NCBI RefSeq assembly: GCF_032854445.1
Contig: NC_088300.1
Location: forward strand, 27,261,608 to 27,325,607
DNA length: 64,000 nt
Source: Liolophura sinensis
Lineage: Eukaryota; Mollusca; Polyplacophora; Chitonida; Chitonidae
Direction of reading: 5' to 3'
In this document: one piece after another, positions 26,313-37,130 of the stretch
Position numbering within the stretch: position 1 is the stretch's first letter
Layout of the letters: every line of letters begins with the position of its first letter
Position numbers and translations under genes: made by a program
Notes under the pieces: generated by a model
What the model saw: only the letters and a program-made list of their open reading frames with translations
Databases searched by the model: none
What the model was told of the DNA's origin: nothing

Positions 26313-29300
26313 TTAGTGACAGGCAGCAACATTAGGGTGTTTAAACACCAAGAAACCGAACGAGTAGCTTGGTACTTTAACAGGCCATGTGGTAGACACG
26401 GTTGGACGAAGGTCGGGGAGATGGTCACCGTTCATGTGAAGCTCATGACCGTTTAACTTCACAGTTCTACAAGGAAAGAAGGAATTGAACAAAACGCCGT
26501 ATTTTCTCCTATATTACAATATGCGGGTATGCACAGCGATTCTGGCATAATTCTGGCCTGAGCTATACAGCCTATATATTGTCCATTCATGCGTATAGGC
26601 GATGACTACCTGTGAATTTGCGCAGTGCTCGTGCATTACAAGAGACTACTGGTTACTCGGTCTTGTAACTTAGTCGCTAATGAGCAACGTGCCTTATATG
26701 GAATCAATACGATGGATAATGAGGCCAGATATGTGGGTCTGTTATCATGACGTCCAAATAGAGTAAAACATTCTACCATACCTTGTTCTGTCTATATTTA
26801 AACATCTGAAATAGGCTATCTGAACGGTTGTGTTGTCCTGTACACATACACTTTCAGTAATGATCTTTCCTGGGTTATAACCTGATGCAGGGTGGGAATA
26901 AGTTCTTGTCTTTCGCCTATGTCTGTTTTCATTGTTATTGATGGTAATAAGCGATCAACCGTACATTCTCTACCTCTTGTGTGGTCTTGGATGAAGTCTT
27001 TTGAAGACCACTTGCCTTCCGTTAACAGGAGGTAAGTCACACGTGGAAGAGTTCAAGTATCTTGCCAACGGTCGGTGGTTTACTCCACACTCTCCCGTTT
27101 CCTCTACACGTGCTTATGGCATGCCACAGTGAGTATGACAGTACACAATTATCAAATAAATTATAACATATACAGCCTAACACTACACAAGAGTCCACTT
27201 ACTTGGAGGTGAGTGCTCCGTTGCCTCCAGCCGTTAACGTGTAGAGCTGGTAACTCCGCTGTGAGAACTGTGGAATGGCTAATCTCACTTCGCCATTTTG
27301 CATGTTTTGGTAGAAGAACGTTAAGTCACTATAGAAGAAACAAAAATATGAAAATAACATTTCTGAATCTTTGTTAAAAAGCGCTTTCATAGAGACAGAT
27401 TTCAAGAACATTCTATTCATTTATTTGATTGGTGCTTTACGCCGTACTCAAGAATAGAATTATGACAGGTGCGAGCCCGGGGGAAACACACGACCATCCG
27501 CAAGTTGCTGAGAGACCCACGACCATCCGAAGGTTGCTGAAAGACCCAAGACCAGTCGGGTGATGAAATTTATCAAGCAAACCACCGTCGCTTATATGAC
27601 GGTAGCCAGCATTATAGTCGGAGGAAACCGAGGATAGCATGGTGAAACCCACAACCATCCGAATTGCTGAAAGACCCAAGACCAGTTGGGTGATGGAATT
27701 TATCACGCAAACCACCGTCGCTTATATGACGGCGGCCAGCATTATAGTCAGAGGAAACCAAGCATAGATTGGTGAAACCCACGACCATCCGCAGGTGACT
27801 CACAGACATTCCCTCTTACGACCGGAGAGGAAGCCAGCGTGGGCTGGACTTGAACTCAACAACCGCATTGGTAAGAAGCTCATGCGTCAATGCGCTGCGC
27901 TAGCCCTCTAATGACCAGGACCCTTCAACCACGGAGGCCTCTGTAGATCTATAAGAGTTGAGGTTAATTTTTGTTATAAGATTAAGGCAATAAAGTAAAA
28001 GCAGGTGTAAAATTCCAACTCGTGAATTGGTTACTAGGATACGGTAACATACTTGGCAGAGCAATGAGCGTATATTCTGATTCGTCTATTGTTGTCGCTT
28101 GATGTAACATGCAGTACTCTCCTTCCCACCAATCGTTTGAACAGCAGCGAAAGCCAGTAATCCTGCAAGGTGACGAGTGCAATTTAAGTAAGAGACGTTA
28201 GCAGTGATGGATGTAGAAAAGAAGATGGAATTTTATTGGAATCACCATGTAAATCTTTGGCAACTTTAGAACCAGCAAATAAGCGAGTGTAGCACGCTGT
28301 CATTTAACAAACCATCTTCCTTTGGTTGGTATCCCCCCCCCCCCCACCAATTTATAACATTAACTTTAAAACCGAGAATGATGTATATAACTCATATATA
28401 CATACATATTTAATATTTTTTATTCATCTGATTAGTGTTTTACGCTGTACTCAAAAATATTTCATTTATAAGACGGCAGCCAGCATTGTTGTGAAAGGAA
28501 CACGACCATCCGCAGGTTGCTGACAGACCTTCCCACTTACGGCCGGAGTGGAAGGCATCATGAGCTCATATTTAATATGCCCCATTTCTCGCGTAAACTA
28601 ATTCGGGTTCAATCTGTACATTATCTTGTTCAATCCTGCTGTTTCGATGACGCTTTCATTGCAACAGAGCAAAGGTCAGATCAGTTCGGACGCGAGTCGC
28701 CATTGTGTGGAAAAAGGTCCTCTACTGATCCGAGTTGAATACCCCTCTGACGTACAGGTAACGGTTCTCCCTGGATAGTTAGTAAACCGTAATGACCTCC
28801 GAGCAAGGTTTGTCTGGCAACCATATCAACACCTTTTGTGGCTGAAAGTCCCAGTTTATCCAACCACCTACAATCATCATAGTAAGACATAGTTATTTCA
28901 ATCAAAGCCAATGCAATCATGATCTATTTATAGAAACATGTCTCACCTCGATCCGATGCAACATTTACGTTAGGTCTTACTTGTGACATTTCCGGCTGAA
29001 CCATACTTGATTTCACGGAGGTATAAAACAGATTTTTATTTATTTATTTATTTATTTGATTTGTGTTTTACGCCGTACTCAAGAATATTTCAGCGGTCAG
29101 CATTATTGTGGGAGGAAACCAGGCAGAACCACGACCATCCGCAGGTTGCTGACAGACCTTCCCATGTACCAGATTTTTTTATATTTATACCTACATGCTG
29201 AAAATTAAGTCTTTCCCATCTTACAAAACTATTTCCTGACAGATATACAGTATAAAGTAATCATTTACTTAATTATTGTTTGACGCCATCCCAAAGACAA

Positions 29301-32300
29301 TGGCGATCGGTTTTATTGGTGGCGGAAAGCGAGGTGTGTGTGTGGGGGGGGGGGGGGGGTGAGGGGGGGGGGGTAAACTAACTACATTTGGCTAGCAAAA
29401 GGTGATCGATTATCGTCAGTCAATAGACCCTCTCGAACAGTGAGGTAGACGAGCAAATTTCCTGTCCACCTTTCAACCATTTGCCCGCGACGTGCTGCTT
29501 ATAACGGTATATTAAAATGGAGATCATTTAAGTTGCGGATATGTGTAGAACATCACTGTGCACATTACAGTGTGTAAGATCAACAGAGTATAGAGCTATA
29601 TAGCTTACAGGAATCCGGCAATGAAGGACTCGGACAGGCCTGGTGCCCCACCCCCAGACCTGGAACTGGTCTCGGCCAGCCACACCAAGTTGGACCGTTT
29701 CGAATATTTGGCCATGGCGTCTGCAGCGGGATTCAGCGTGTACAACAAACTGTCCATTCGATGAGCTGACAGGAATTCTTCTTCTGTGGCATTTGGCCCT
29801 CCAGTGTAGTAGCTGCATGAGCGTTACATTCAAAATAGAGCAAAACAAATTGGTCATTTTTGCATTTTACCTAATGTTACTCAGGTCTAGGTTGTGTAGT
29901 CCTGTTTATTCCTTATTTTGAGCTGATGTCCAGGACATTAATTGCCTTACAAGACAAAATATTTGAAGCCAGATGCTCAAACCTAGATAAAATCGTACTA
30001 CTACACCATAAAAATCAGCGCCTGATGTTTTATTGTATTGGTGCACAGTTTAACCAATTTAACTTGGATTACAGTTTTTGGCTAAAACTCAAAATCGATT
30101 TGTGAAAGGATCCCTTGTCTTTGCGACAAATTGGTAACGTAATACTCGAGCGTTACAAGAGAACGATGGTCAATTCATCTTGGACCCCTGTCGCCATTGT
30201 ACAGGAAAAGGTGCTCAACATTTTAAAAAAATTATAGATACTATAATGACAAAAAAACGTCAAACTGAAGGCTGAATTTTCAGGGAAAAGACAGAAATCT
30301 TACTTACTGGTGCACTGTTAAGGCGTCAATGGAGGACGATCCCGTTGACATAAATCTGAAACGAAACATAGCACGTCGCTCATGGACTTTGTATGTTCAG
30401 TAAGATAATATTTGCTGCAGTTACGTGACGGCAATAAGACTTATACTTTAATTGGTGCTCACTCTGGTGTTTTTATGAATTTAACATGAATAAAATCGAA
30501 ATGGAATCCTACATGTCTAAAAATGAATTAGTATATTATTTCGTGAATTGTGAAACGAAGTGGCATGTTATAGATCTCTTAAAGTTGGGTTGTAGAGTTC
30601 GTGGTAATTGCTATGTATGTTACTTGCTTTTGAACAAAGTCCGGATGGAAACTGGCTATCAGGGCTGGCCCAACTAGTAATCTCTGGTCATATGGTGGAA
30701 TGGAGTTCATTAGATGACGAAGTTTGACGTAATCCCGTCCTAGCTGGACCGGATCTACCTTCTTGTTTACACGAAAATACAACTCCGGCTCTACAACCTA
30801 TCCAATATGTTCTAACCAGATTCTGATCTAGTTTCGCAATTTGTGTAAATAAACTCGCAATGTTCCTATATTATGTCATATTATCTATTTATTTATTTAT
30901 TTATTTTATTATTCGACTTATCTCGGTCCATTTTATGGGTAAGGGAACTAGACAGCCCAAGGTAAGCAACCAACCTTTGGTAAGCTGCTGAGGGACTTTC
31001 CTGTACGTGAGACGTACATATAACGAAAGTCCTCGTTAGGTTATATGTAAGCAGTCACATGATCGTCGTCCTTCGTTTATTATCATCGAGACCCCACGTG
31101 TGATGAAGGTAGGGGAATCTACACATATCTAATCCAAGGCTGGTGTAGAACTCGCACCTCGTTTGTAAAAGCTACTGAAAGGTGAGCGCTTTTATCCGCT
31201 GCGCCACGGTCTGCTCCCGTATTCTTTAGTACATAAAGAAATAAGGATACCATATCATTATATTATATATTATATATATTATGTAACCTGTATACAGTGG
31301 GTAAGATTCTATAAGTCAGTGTTTATAGGTTTAAGCGATTTGTTTAAATGATGGTTAATTGCAATATGTTCGTAAGATTACTTGCCATTTCCGAGTTCAA
31401 AGTTGAGCTTGTAGCCTTTATTAGCAGCGTATCTTAGCAACGACTCGGCATCTGTTGAATCCCATACGCCATTTTTTCTGTTCAGCAAATTCAGATCAAA
31501 AATCATCTCCCAACCGACATCTCGACAAAATTTGTTAATTGAATCAAATTCCTCTTCTAAAAAGGTGAGAAAAGTAAGAATTCTTACACATTAATACAGC
31601 TTATAATCGCACATGATACTGAATAAATTTATAACTTTTTAGAAAAAAAATGTAAAATTTTCTGCTTTGCAAAACAGGAACTTTTTCCACCTATTCCTTC
31701 GTGTATACTGTTTGAAAGTTCATGATCTGTTTTCCAACTATTTGTATCTTTAATTTATTTATTAATATTTCCTTGGAAGCAAATTGAAAACTAAAACACA
31801 CACACACCAAACAATCTTCCCCATCTGATGGCTCACAATTCGTCTTACCCTTGTACATTTTCAATGCCCACTCACCTGACATGGCCACCCCACCCAGGGG
31901 AGCGTTCCGAAAGAACAGTCGGTCGGCATAAGTTCCACCGATTCGCCAATAGGCTGGAGATAAGCCTTTGGCTAAATTTCGAAATTTTTGGGAGCTGAAA
32001 AAAAAAGTCCATGTTAGTTACTGAATGTATACAACTGAGCTGTTTGTGTGTATGGATTACATTTATAAGGACGAATAGTTTTACCCTCCACATCTTTTGG
32101 ATTTAGATGTAGGCCTATTTGAGGTGGAAATTTGGAGTGATATGGACATGGATTTGCCCGAGATGGACATGAATTTACCTGGGGTGGAAGTCCCTCAAAT
32201 GAACATGGATTTCAAACGTATCCATGGTAACACTGAGGAATTTCTCGCTGACGGTGTGGACAGGTGCCCTAGTGCCGACAGTAACCGTGATCGTGTTGTC

Positions 32301-32399
32301 GTCCACCAAAAACCTCCCAATCAGTCGGTTAGCGGTTTGAGCGCTTCTCATGAGGACCAAGGTATAAAATGCAAACCTGAAAAATACATTCCTATACAT
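26313..32399 (-). CDS. HPSE: Heparanase (endo-beta-D-glucuronidase, GH79), complete, 10 exons
   Basis: Exons in transcript order (- strand): 32399-32179, 31994-31876, 31556-31386, 30790-30628, 30355-30308, 29812-29609, 28867-28756, 28162-28053, 27328-27203, 26466-26313. They total 1428 nt (475 aa; human 543) and all phases match. Diagnostic segments: VSEKFLSVTMDTFEI, LAKGLSPAYWRIGGTYADR, VGWEMIFDLNLLNR, NFELGNEPELYFRV, VWLAETSSRSGGGAPGLS, AGFLWLDKLGLSATKG, DYWLSLLFKRLVG, RIRIYAHCSAKND, and the C-terminal YSFGFLVFKHPNVAACH. The acid/base Glu of NEP is residue 171 and the nucleophile Glu of WLAETSS is residue 288, so the enzyme should cleave heparan sulfate. A hydrophobic N-terminus (FFRFAFYTLVLM) fits a secretion signal. 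Introns 3 and 4 use GC donors. The family's excised linker region is absent (see findings). The start Met at 32399 is the first in the frame; M384-type alternatives downstream would remove the signal. A broken paralogue lies upstream at 35103-38490. Confidence 0.95.
27421..27945 (-). mobile_element. SINE family 1, full length with internal triplication
   Basis: On the + strand it starts TTATTTGATTGGTGCTTTAC GCCGTACTCAAG and ends with the tRNA-like head (ACCGCATTGG, CTGCGCTAGC, CACGGAGGCCTC). Between them a ~129-bp block carrying CGACCATCCG-AGGTTGCTGA and the CCGTCGCTTATATGACGG block occurs two and a half times (about 27515, 27648, 27780). A normal family member has this once (about 266 bp in all). 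It lies between heparanase exons 8 and 9. Confidence 0.8.
28326..28345. repeat. Poly-C run
   Basis: A C homopolymer of about 13 bases, broken by a single A near its end. Simple sequence in heparanase intron 7. Confidence 0.8.
28418..28570 (-). mobile_element. SINE family 1, 5'-truncated copy
   Basis: On the + strand: TTTTTATTCATCTGATTAGT, GTTTTACGCTGTACTCAAAA, ACGACCATCCGCAGGTTGCT, CTTACGGCCGGAGTGGAAGG. It lacks the tRNA-like head and lies in heparanase intron 7. Confidence 0.8.
29036..29168 (-). mobile_element. SINE family 1, 5'-truncated copy
   Basis: On the + strand a (TTTA)n start, then TTTGTGTTTTACGCCGTACT, CAGCGGTCAGCATTATTGTG, ACGACCATCCGCAGGTTGCT, ending CCATGTACC. It lies in heparanase intron 6. 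Confidence 0.8.
29338..29375. repeat. G-rich simple repeat
   Basis: TGTGTGTG followed by two runs of G interrupted by TGA. Simple sequence in heparanase intron 6; it could form G-quadruplex on the + strand. Confidence 0.85.
30880..31219 (-). mobile_element. SINE family 3, tRNA-derived
   Basis: On the + strand it opens with (TTTA)n, then ATTCGACTTATCTCGGTCCA, and ends with ATCCGCTGCGCCACGGTCTG. Read on the - strand that end is a tRNA-like head with GTGGCGCAGCGGAT (A box) and a GAGTTCTACACCAGCC-type B box. Body and head differ from families 1 and 2. It lies in heparanase intron 3. Confidence 0.65.
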
Positions 32400-35102
32400 G
32401 GTGAGAGTAAATTAACGAGATTAAATGATGCACGTTCTTGAGGAATGGATTCCAAACGTCAGCGGTTGGTATATAAATGTAATCACATGCTTATCTGCGT
32501 TAAAAGTGCCAGAAGGCTTTTTCTCACGGGTCCTCGACAACCTCGGACTTTGTCTTACTTATATAACCCATAGAATCTTTCTAAAAATTCAAAGGGAAAA
32601 TGAGGTGACCGGCAGCAAGGACAAGTCAATCTCCAAAACACGCGCAGACTTAGTGTAAAATGACGTCATTATGCATGAACATTATATATTGTGAGATTAA
32701 GAGTGGGTTAGTAGTAGGGTGTATGTTACCCAAAAAGAAAGAGGTCCAAGATGTTGTCTAAGAAACAATACTCCTGCCGGGGAAATAAGGTTACTGAACG
32801 ACAATTGCTCATTCAAGACGTTGATAAAAATTGAGACCATTCAATGTGATTTAAAGGTTAGGTTCCATTTTATATCATTGTGAAGCGACATGGAAATGGA
32901 TAAAATACACAAACAGTCATTTATGTGTCGGAAATGATGAATATATGCATGGTACAAAGTCATATTTTTGATGACCTGAACTTTTTAACGTTTTTACCCC
33001 TGAACACCAGTCAAAAATCGTCGGGATAGGTATTCTCTTTCCCACCTTGACAGTTCAGATTGCTTCAAATCTTTCAGTGCATGTAACGTTTGCAATATAC
33101 TTGTTAGCCTAGGATACACAAGGTGCAAGTTCACGCCCAGCCTTGGACATGGAATGTGTGAATTTTCCCTCTCTCAGTGTTCGTGGGCCCTTGATGACAA
33201 TAAGCAGCCAAGAACGCTCGTGTGGAGGTTGTCTTCACAGTTTAACGTTCGTCAAGGAACGCCTGTCTTCCGCCAGTATGGTGTGCATATTTGTCAAAAA
33301 GTACGTCAGGAATTTGCCAAAGATCGGTGGGTTTTCCTGGACACTCTCGTTTCTCCCGTAAAACTGACCTGCATCGTATAAGTGGAAAATTATGACGTTA
33401 AACAATGATCAAATAAATGACATTTTTTTTATTATGACTAACTGTAATAAAGTGGTTCTGTTATATGTAAAATATCCTTGAGTTTTCTGTTGCCTAAATG
33501 GTTCTTTTTACCTTCGTATGTTCTTTCAAGGTATAGCCGTCACCTTTTTATTCAGTAGTAGACTTTCTCACTTACGATCAAACAGGAAGCCAGCCTGAGT
33601 CGAACTTGAACTCACAACGAACGCAGAGGTGATAGGCTCATGAAATTCACAGCAGAACAGTGTCAAGTGGCCTATTCTGTCAACAAAGACTGCTATGACT
33701 ATATATGAGGTCAGATCCAGTTACCACATGCTCCGTGAACTAACTGGATATTTTCCCAAACCATCGCTTTATAAGTTCAACCAGAAAATCCCACTTCGTA
33801 CTGCCTGAAGTTTGTCACATTTATTCCTAACTGGTGTTTTTTTTTCTATATCTCTCTGCATATGGTTTGATCTTTTCTCTGTGGACATGTTTTGTTGATA
33901 TTGTTTAGAGTTTTGTCTATGCAAATGGTTTATTCCGTTTCTCAGTGTCTTATTAAATTTCTTTTCTTCTCTTTTTCTTTCTGCAAATGGTTTGATCTGT
34001 TTCTCTGTGGGCGTGAGTTGGTCTGCTTTCTTTCCGCTGATTATTTGGCGTGTTTCTTTGTCAACGTGTTTTGTTTGTTTTCTGCACATGGTTTGACCTG
34101 ATCTGCGCCGCTTGATCTACTTTCTTTCCGCAAATGGTTAGACCTGTTTCTCTGTTGTGATTTGATTTTTTTCCTTCCTGAAAATGGTTAGAGCTGTTTC
34201 TCTGTTGTGATTTGGTTTTTTCTTCCTGCAATGACCTGTTTCTCTGCTGTGACGTTGTGTTTTTCCTGCGTGTAATTGATTTGACCTACTTCTCGGTTGT
34301 GATTTAGTTCCTTCCTGCAAATGGTTTGACCTGCTTCTTTGTTGTGATTTTGTTTTTCTCCTTCCTGCAAATGGTTTGACCTGTTTCTCTGTTGATGTGA
34401 TTTCATCGGCTTTCTTTCTGCAAATAGTTGGATCTGTTTCTTTGTGGACGTGATTTGTTCTTTTCTTTCGATATATGGTTTGAACGGTTAGAATAAAACC
34501 CTAACTCAGGTAAATTGACAAGAGGCTGTATTTCGCCAGTTACATGTTACTGTTTGCCAGTTATCACACTCGTCATTGTTCTGGATTTTACTTCTATGCT
34601 GTACGTCTTTCATAGTATTGATCTGTTTCTCTGTGGACGTGATTGTGTTTTTTTCTTTCTGCAAATGTGTTTGATCTCTTTCTCTGTGAAAGTGATTGTG
34701 TTTTTTCTTTCTGCAAACGGTTTGATATCTTTCTCTGTTGACGTGATTGGTTTTTTTTTTCTTTCTCCAAATTGTTTGATCGCTTTCTCCGTGGACGTGA
34801 TTGTGTTTTTTCTTCCTGCAAATGGTTTGATCTCTTTCTCTGTGGATGTGCTTTGTTTTTTCTTTCTGCAAATGGTTTGATCAGTTTTCCTGTGGACTTA
34901 ATTTTTTCTGTGTCTTTGCACATAGCGTGATCTCTTTGACCTCTGAAAAGTTTAATATGTTTGTCAAGATATGTTTGCGGAAATGGCTTGGACTAGCTCT
35001 GTGTAGAATTTGATCATTTCTGCAGGTATGTGACCCTTCGTTCCTCAAATTTGTAATTTCTGTACTAACTACTCGACCATAAGATCGTCTCTTACTTTAA
35101 CT
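32400..35102. other. Spacer between heparanase and its broken paralogue
   Basis: The heparanase promoter should lie at the left end on the - strand. No coding exon was recognised. A SINE-tail-like fragment lies near 33330-33420 (TCTCCCGTAAAACTGACC ... ATGACGTTAAACAATGATCA). From about 33840 the region is filled by a T-rich minisatellite. A terminal exon of the paralogue was looked for here and not found. Confidence 0.5.
33840..34910. repeat. T-rich minisatellite, ~50-62 bp unit
   Basis: About eighteen imperfect copies of TTTCTTTCTGCAAATGGTTT GATCTGTTTCTCTGTGGACG TGATTGTG. The spacing is about 60 bp in the left part and about 50-53 bp in the right part (e.g. near 34661, 34713, 34767, 34818, 34868). 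Antisense frames read as Lys/Arg/Gln-rich low-complexity peptides and are not credible genes. Confidence 0.85.
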
Positions 35103-36616
35103 TAATGGCTCCGTTGCCCCCCGGCATGCGGAGATGATAGTTTAGGTGCCTGTACTGCGGGATGGTCATGTGAATGTCGGAGTCCTAAAGATTCGCTAAG
35201 AAGAACGTCACACCATGCATATGGGAACGCCTTCTTGGGGGAAATATACCTTTTTATTTCTTAATATGCAGTTTAAGTTGTGGCCTAATATATGAATGTA
35301 CAAATAAGCTTCTAAGCTGTTATCTTGTTGCGAAAACATAGCATTACCCTGCAGTTTTCCTGAGGTTCAATGGGTCAATGGATCGGGGAGAGCCCACATT
35401 GGGGCGCTAAGCTGGTTTCAAGTGTGTTCATCGATAATGTAATTCCCGAATATTCCCGAGCATTGTTGGAAAATATGCGTAAAATAGACGTGTTACTAAG
35501 AAATGTGAAACAAGCCTCAAACAATTTCTCCGCATTGATTTGGCATATCTTTCTTCATTTTCTTTCAACCTTTACTCATCGTTTCATAGTACCTTTTCAA
35601 GTACCCTTTAATTAAGAATGATAATCCATGCAACAAGCAAATGTTTACCGGCTTTTAGTCTTTTAAACATACACAGAATCCCTATGTAACTATGAATAAA
35701 GTTGGCATCGACATCTGTGTAGTAGTAAAACGGATGCTTAATATTTTTTCCATTAAGGATTCATGTTTCAAACTGACACAGTTTTGAGACCGTCACGGTT
35801 GTATACAGATTCAGAAACGAATGGAGAATACAGAAGTCTCCTGATCTATTAGAATGTTTTCAGAAGCAATAATTGAATTCACAGTATTACTATTGAACAC
35901 ATTTCAGAAAGTCGAGCACATACTTAGTCTGCGGAGCAACTAGCGTATATTCTCATTTTGTAGTTGTTTTCACACAAGGTCACGTGCAGCTCTCGACGAC
36001 CAACTAGTCGTTTGAACAACAGGGTTAGCCAAAGGTCCTGTTTGGAGACATGAGCGGTCATTTTGTTTTTAGTTCAGTTTCAGCCAATTTTAATTCATAA
36101 CTACCACGACGATTGCATTCGCTTTAGTTTGCGCATGTTTTCATTGTGTTCATTCGCCTGCACGTACTTTTCGTTGAACTTTATTAAATGAACACAATTA
36201 ATAATGTCCAATACTGTCAGTTGAGATTGTGCCACTAGGGCTACGTGTACCTGTAAAACTATATATACTCCTTTCACTGGCAACTTTTTCACTTGTGTTG
36301 CCTGGAATACTACAGAACCCCGGATGGGTTATAAACATAAAAATAATAGTAAAAAAGCTATTCTGCTTTCCCCCGCGTTAACGGAACATTTTTTTTATTC
36401 TTTTTTTTTATTCGATAGCTAAGTTTAGTTTATAAAACTACATCCCTCCACGGCTCCGTAGAATGAATTTTGCAACAGGTGGTTATATTAACTGTACACA
36501 CATGTTACAGTCTGTTGTTTTCTGTTATAAATCCCTTTCCAGACAACCCTCGTACTTGTCATAAAGCAACCTTAATTCCTGATATATATACTTACAGGTA
36601 CTGAATTATCGTTCTG

Positions 36617-36882
36617 AGGGGCCTCCGTGGTTCAGTTGGTTATCGCGCTAGCGCAGGGTAATGACCCAGGAGCCTCTCACCAATGCGGTCGCTGTGAGTT
36701 CAAAGTCAAGCTCTTCTGAAATCCTCTGCGGCCGTAGGTGGGAAGTTTTTCAGCAGCCTGCAGATGATTGTGGGTTTCCCCCGGGCTCTGCCCGGTTCCC
36801 TCCCACCATAATGCTGGTCACCGTCGTATAAGTGAAATATTCTTGAATTCGGCGGAAAAAAAACAATCAAATAAATAAATAA
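36617..36882 (+). mobile_element. SINE family 1, full length, with target duplication
   Basis: This is the reference copy of the family here (266 bp). The tRNA-like head (GGCCTCCGTGGTTCAGTTGG, CGCTAGCGCAGGGTAATGAC, then a B-box-like GTGAGTTCAAAGTC) is followed by the body and a CAATCAAATAAATAAATA tail. It is flanked by the 13-bp direct repeat AATTATCGTTCTG at 36604-36616 and 36883-36895. It is inserted inside a coding exon of the heparanase paralogue. Confidence 0.92.
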
Positions 36883-37004
36883 ATTATCGTTCTGGTCAAT
36901 CAGATTTATAAATGCCTGCCTCGTCGCCACGCTTATTTCATGCTTATCCAACCACCTGTGGATTCGAACACCGGGCAGAAATCTTTTATTCATTCATTTA
37001 TTTA

Positions 37005-37130
37005 TTCATTCATTTAATCATTTATTTGATTGGGGTTTTACTGGTCAGTATTGTGGCGGGAGGAAATGAGGCAGAACCTAAGGGAAACCAAGGACCATCC
37101 GTAGGTTGCTGAGAGACTTTCCCACGTACG
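37005..37130 (-). mobile_element. SINE family 1, 5'-truncated copy
   Basis: On the + strand: TTATTTGATTGGGGTTTTAC, a deletion of the CGCCGTACTCAAG block, then GTCAGTATTGTGGCGGGAGG, GGACCATCCGTAGGTTGCTG, ending TTCCCACGTACGA. It lies in an intron of the heparanase pseudogene. Confidence 0.8.

Noticed and set aside
26816-27040. Possible extra heparanase exon on the - strand
   Set aside because: The frame has no similarity to the family and the true last exon (26313-26466) joins directly to 27203 in the right phase.
32097-32441. Asp/Met-rich frame on the + strand (MDMDLPEMDMNLP)
   Set aside because: It is the antisense of heparanase exon 1, whose - strand reading has family homology and a matching donor.
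34506-34923. Lys/Arg/His-rich frames on the - strand
   Set aside because: They are translations of the T-rich minisatellite; overlapping frames on both strands are equally open.
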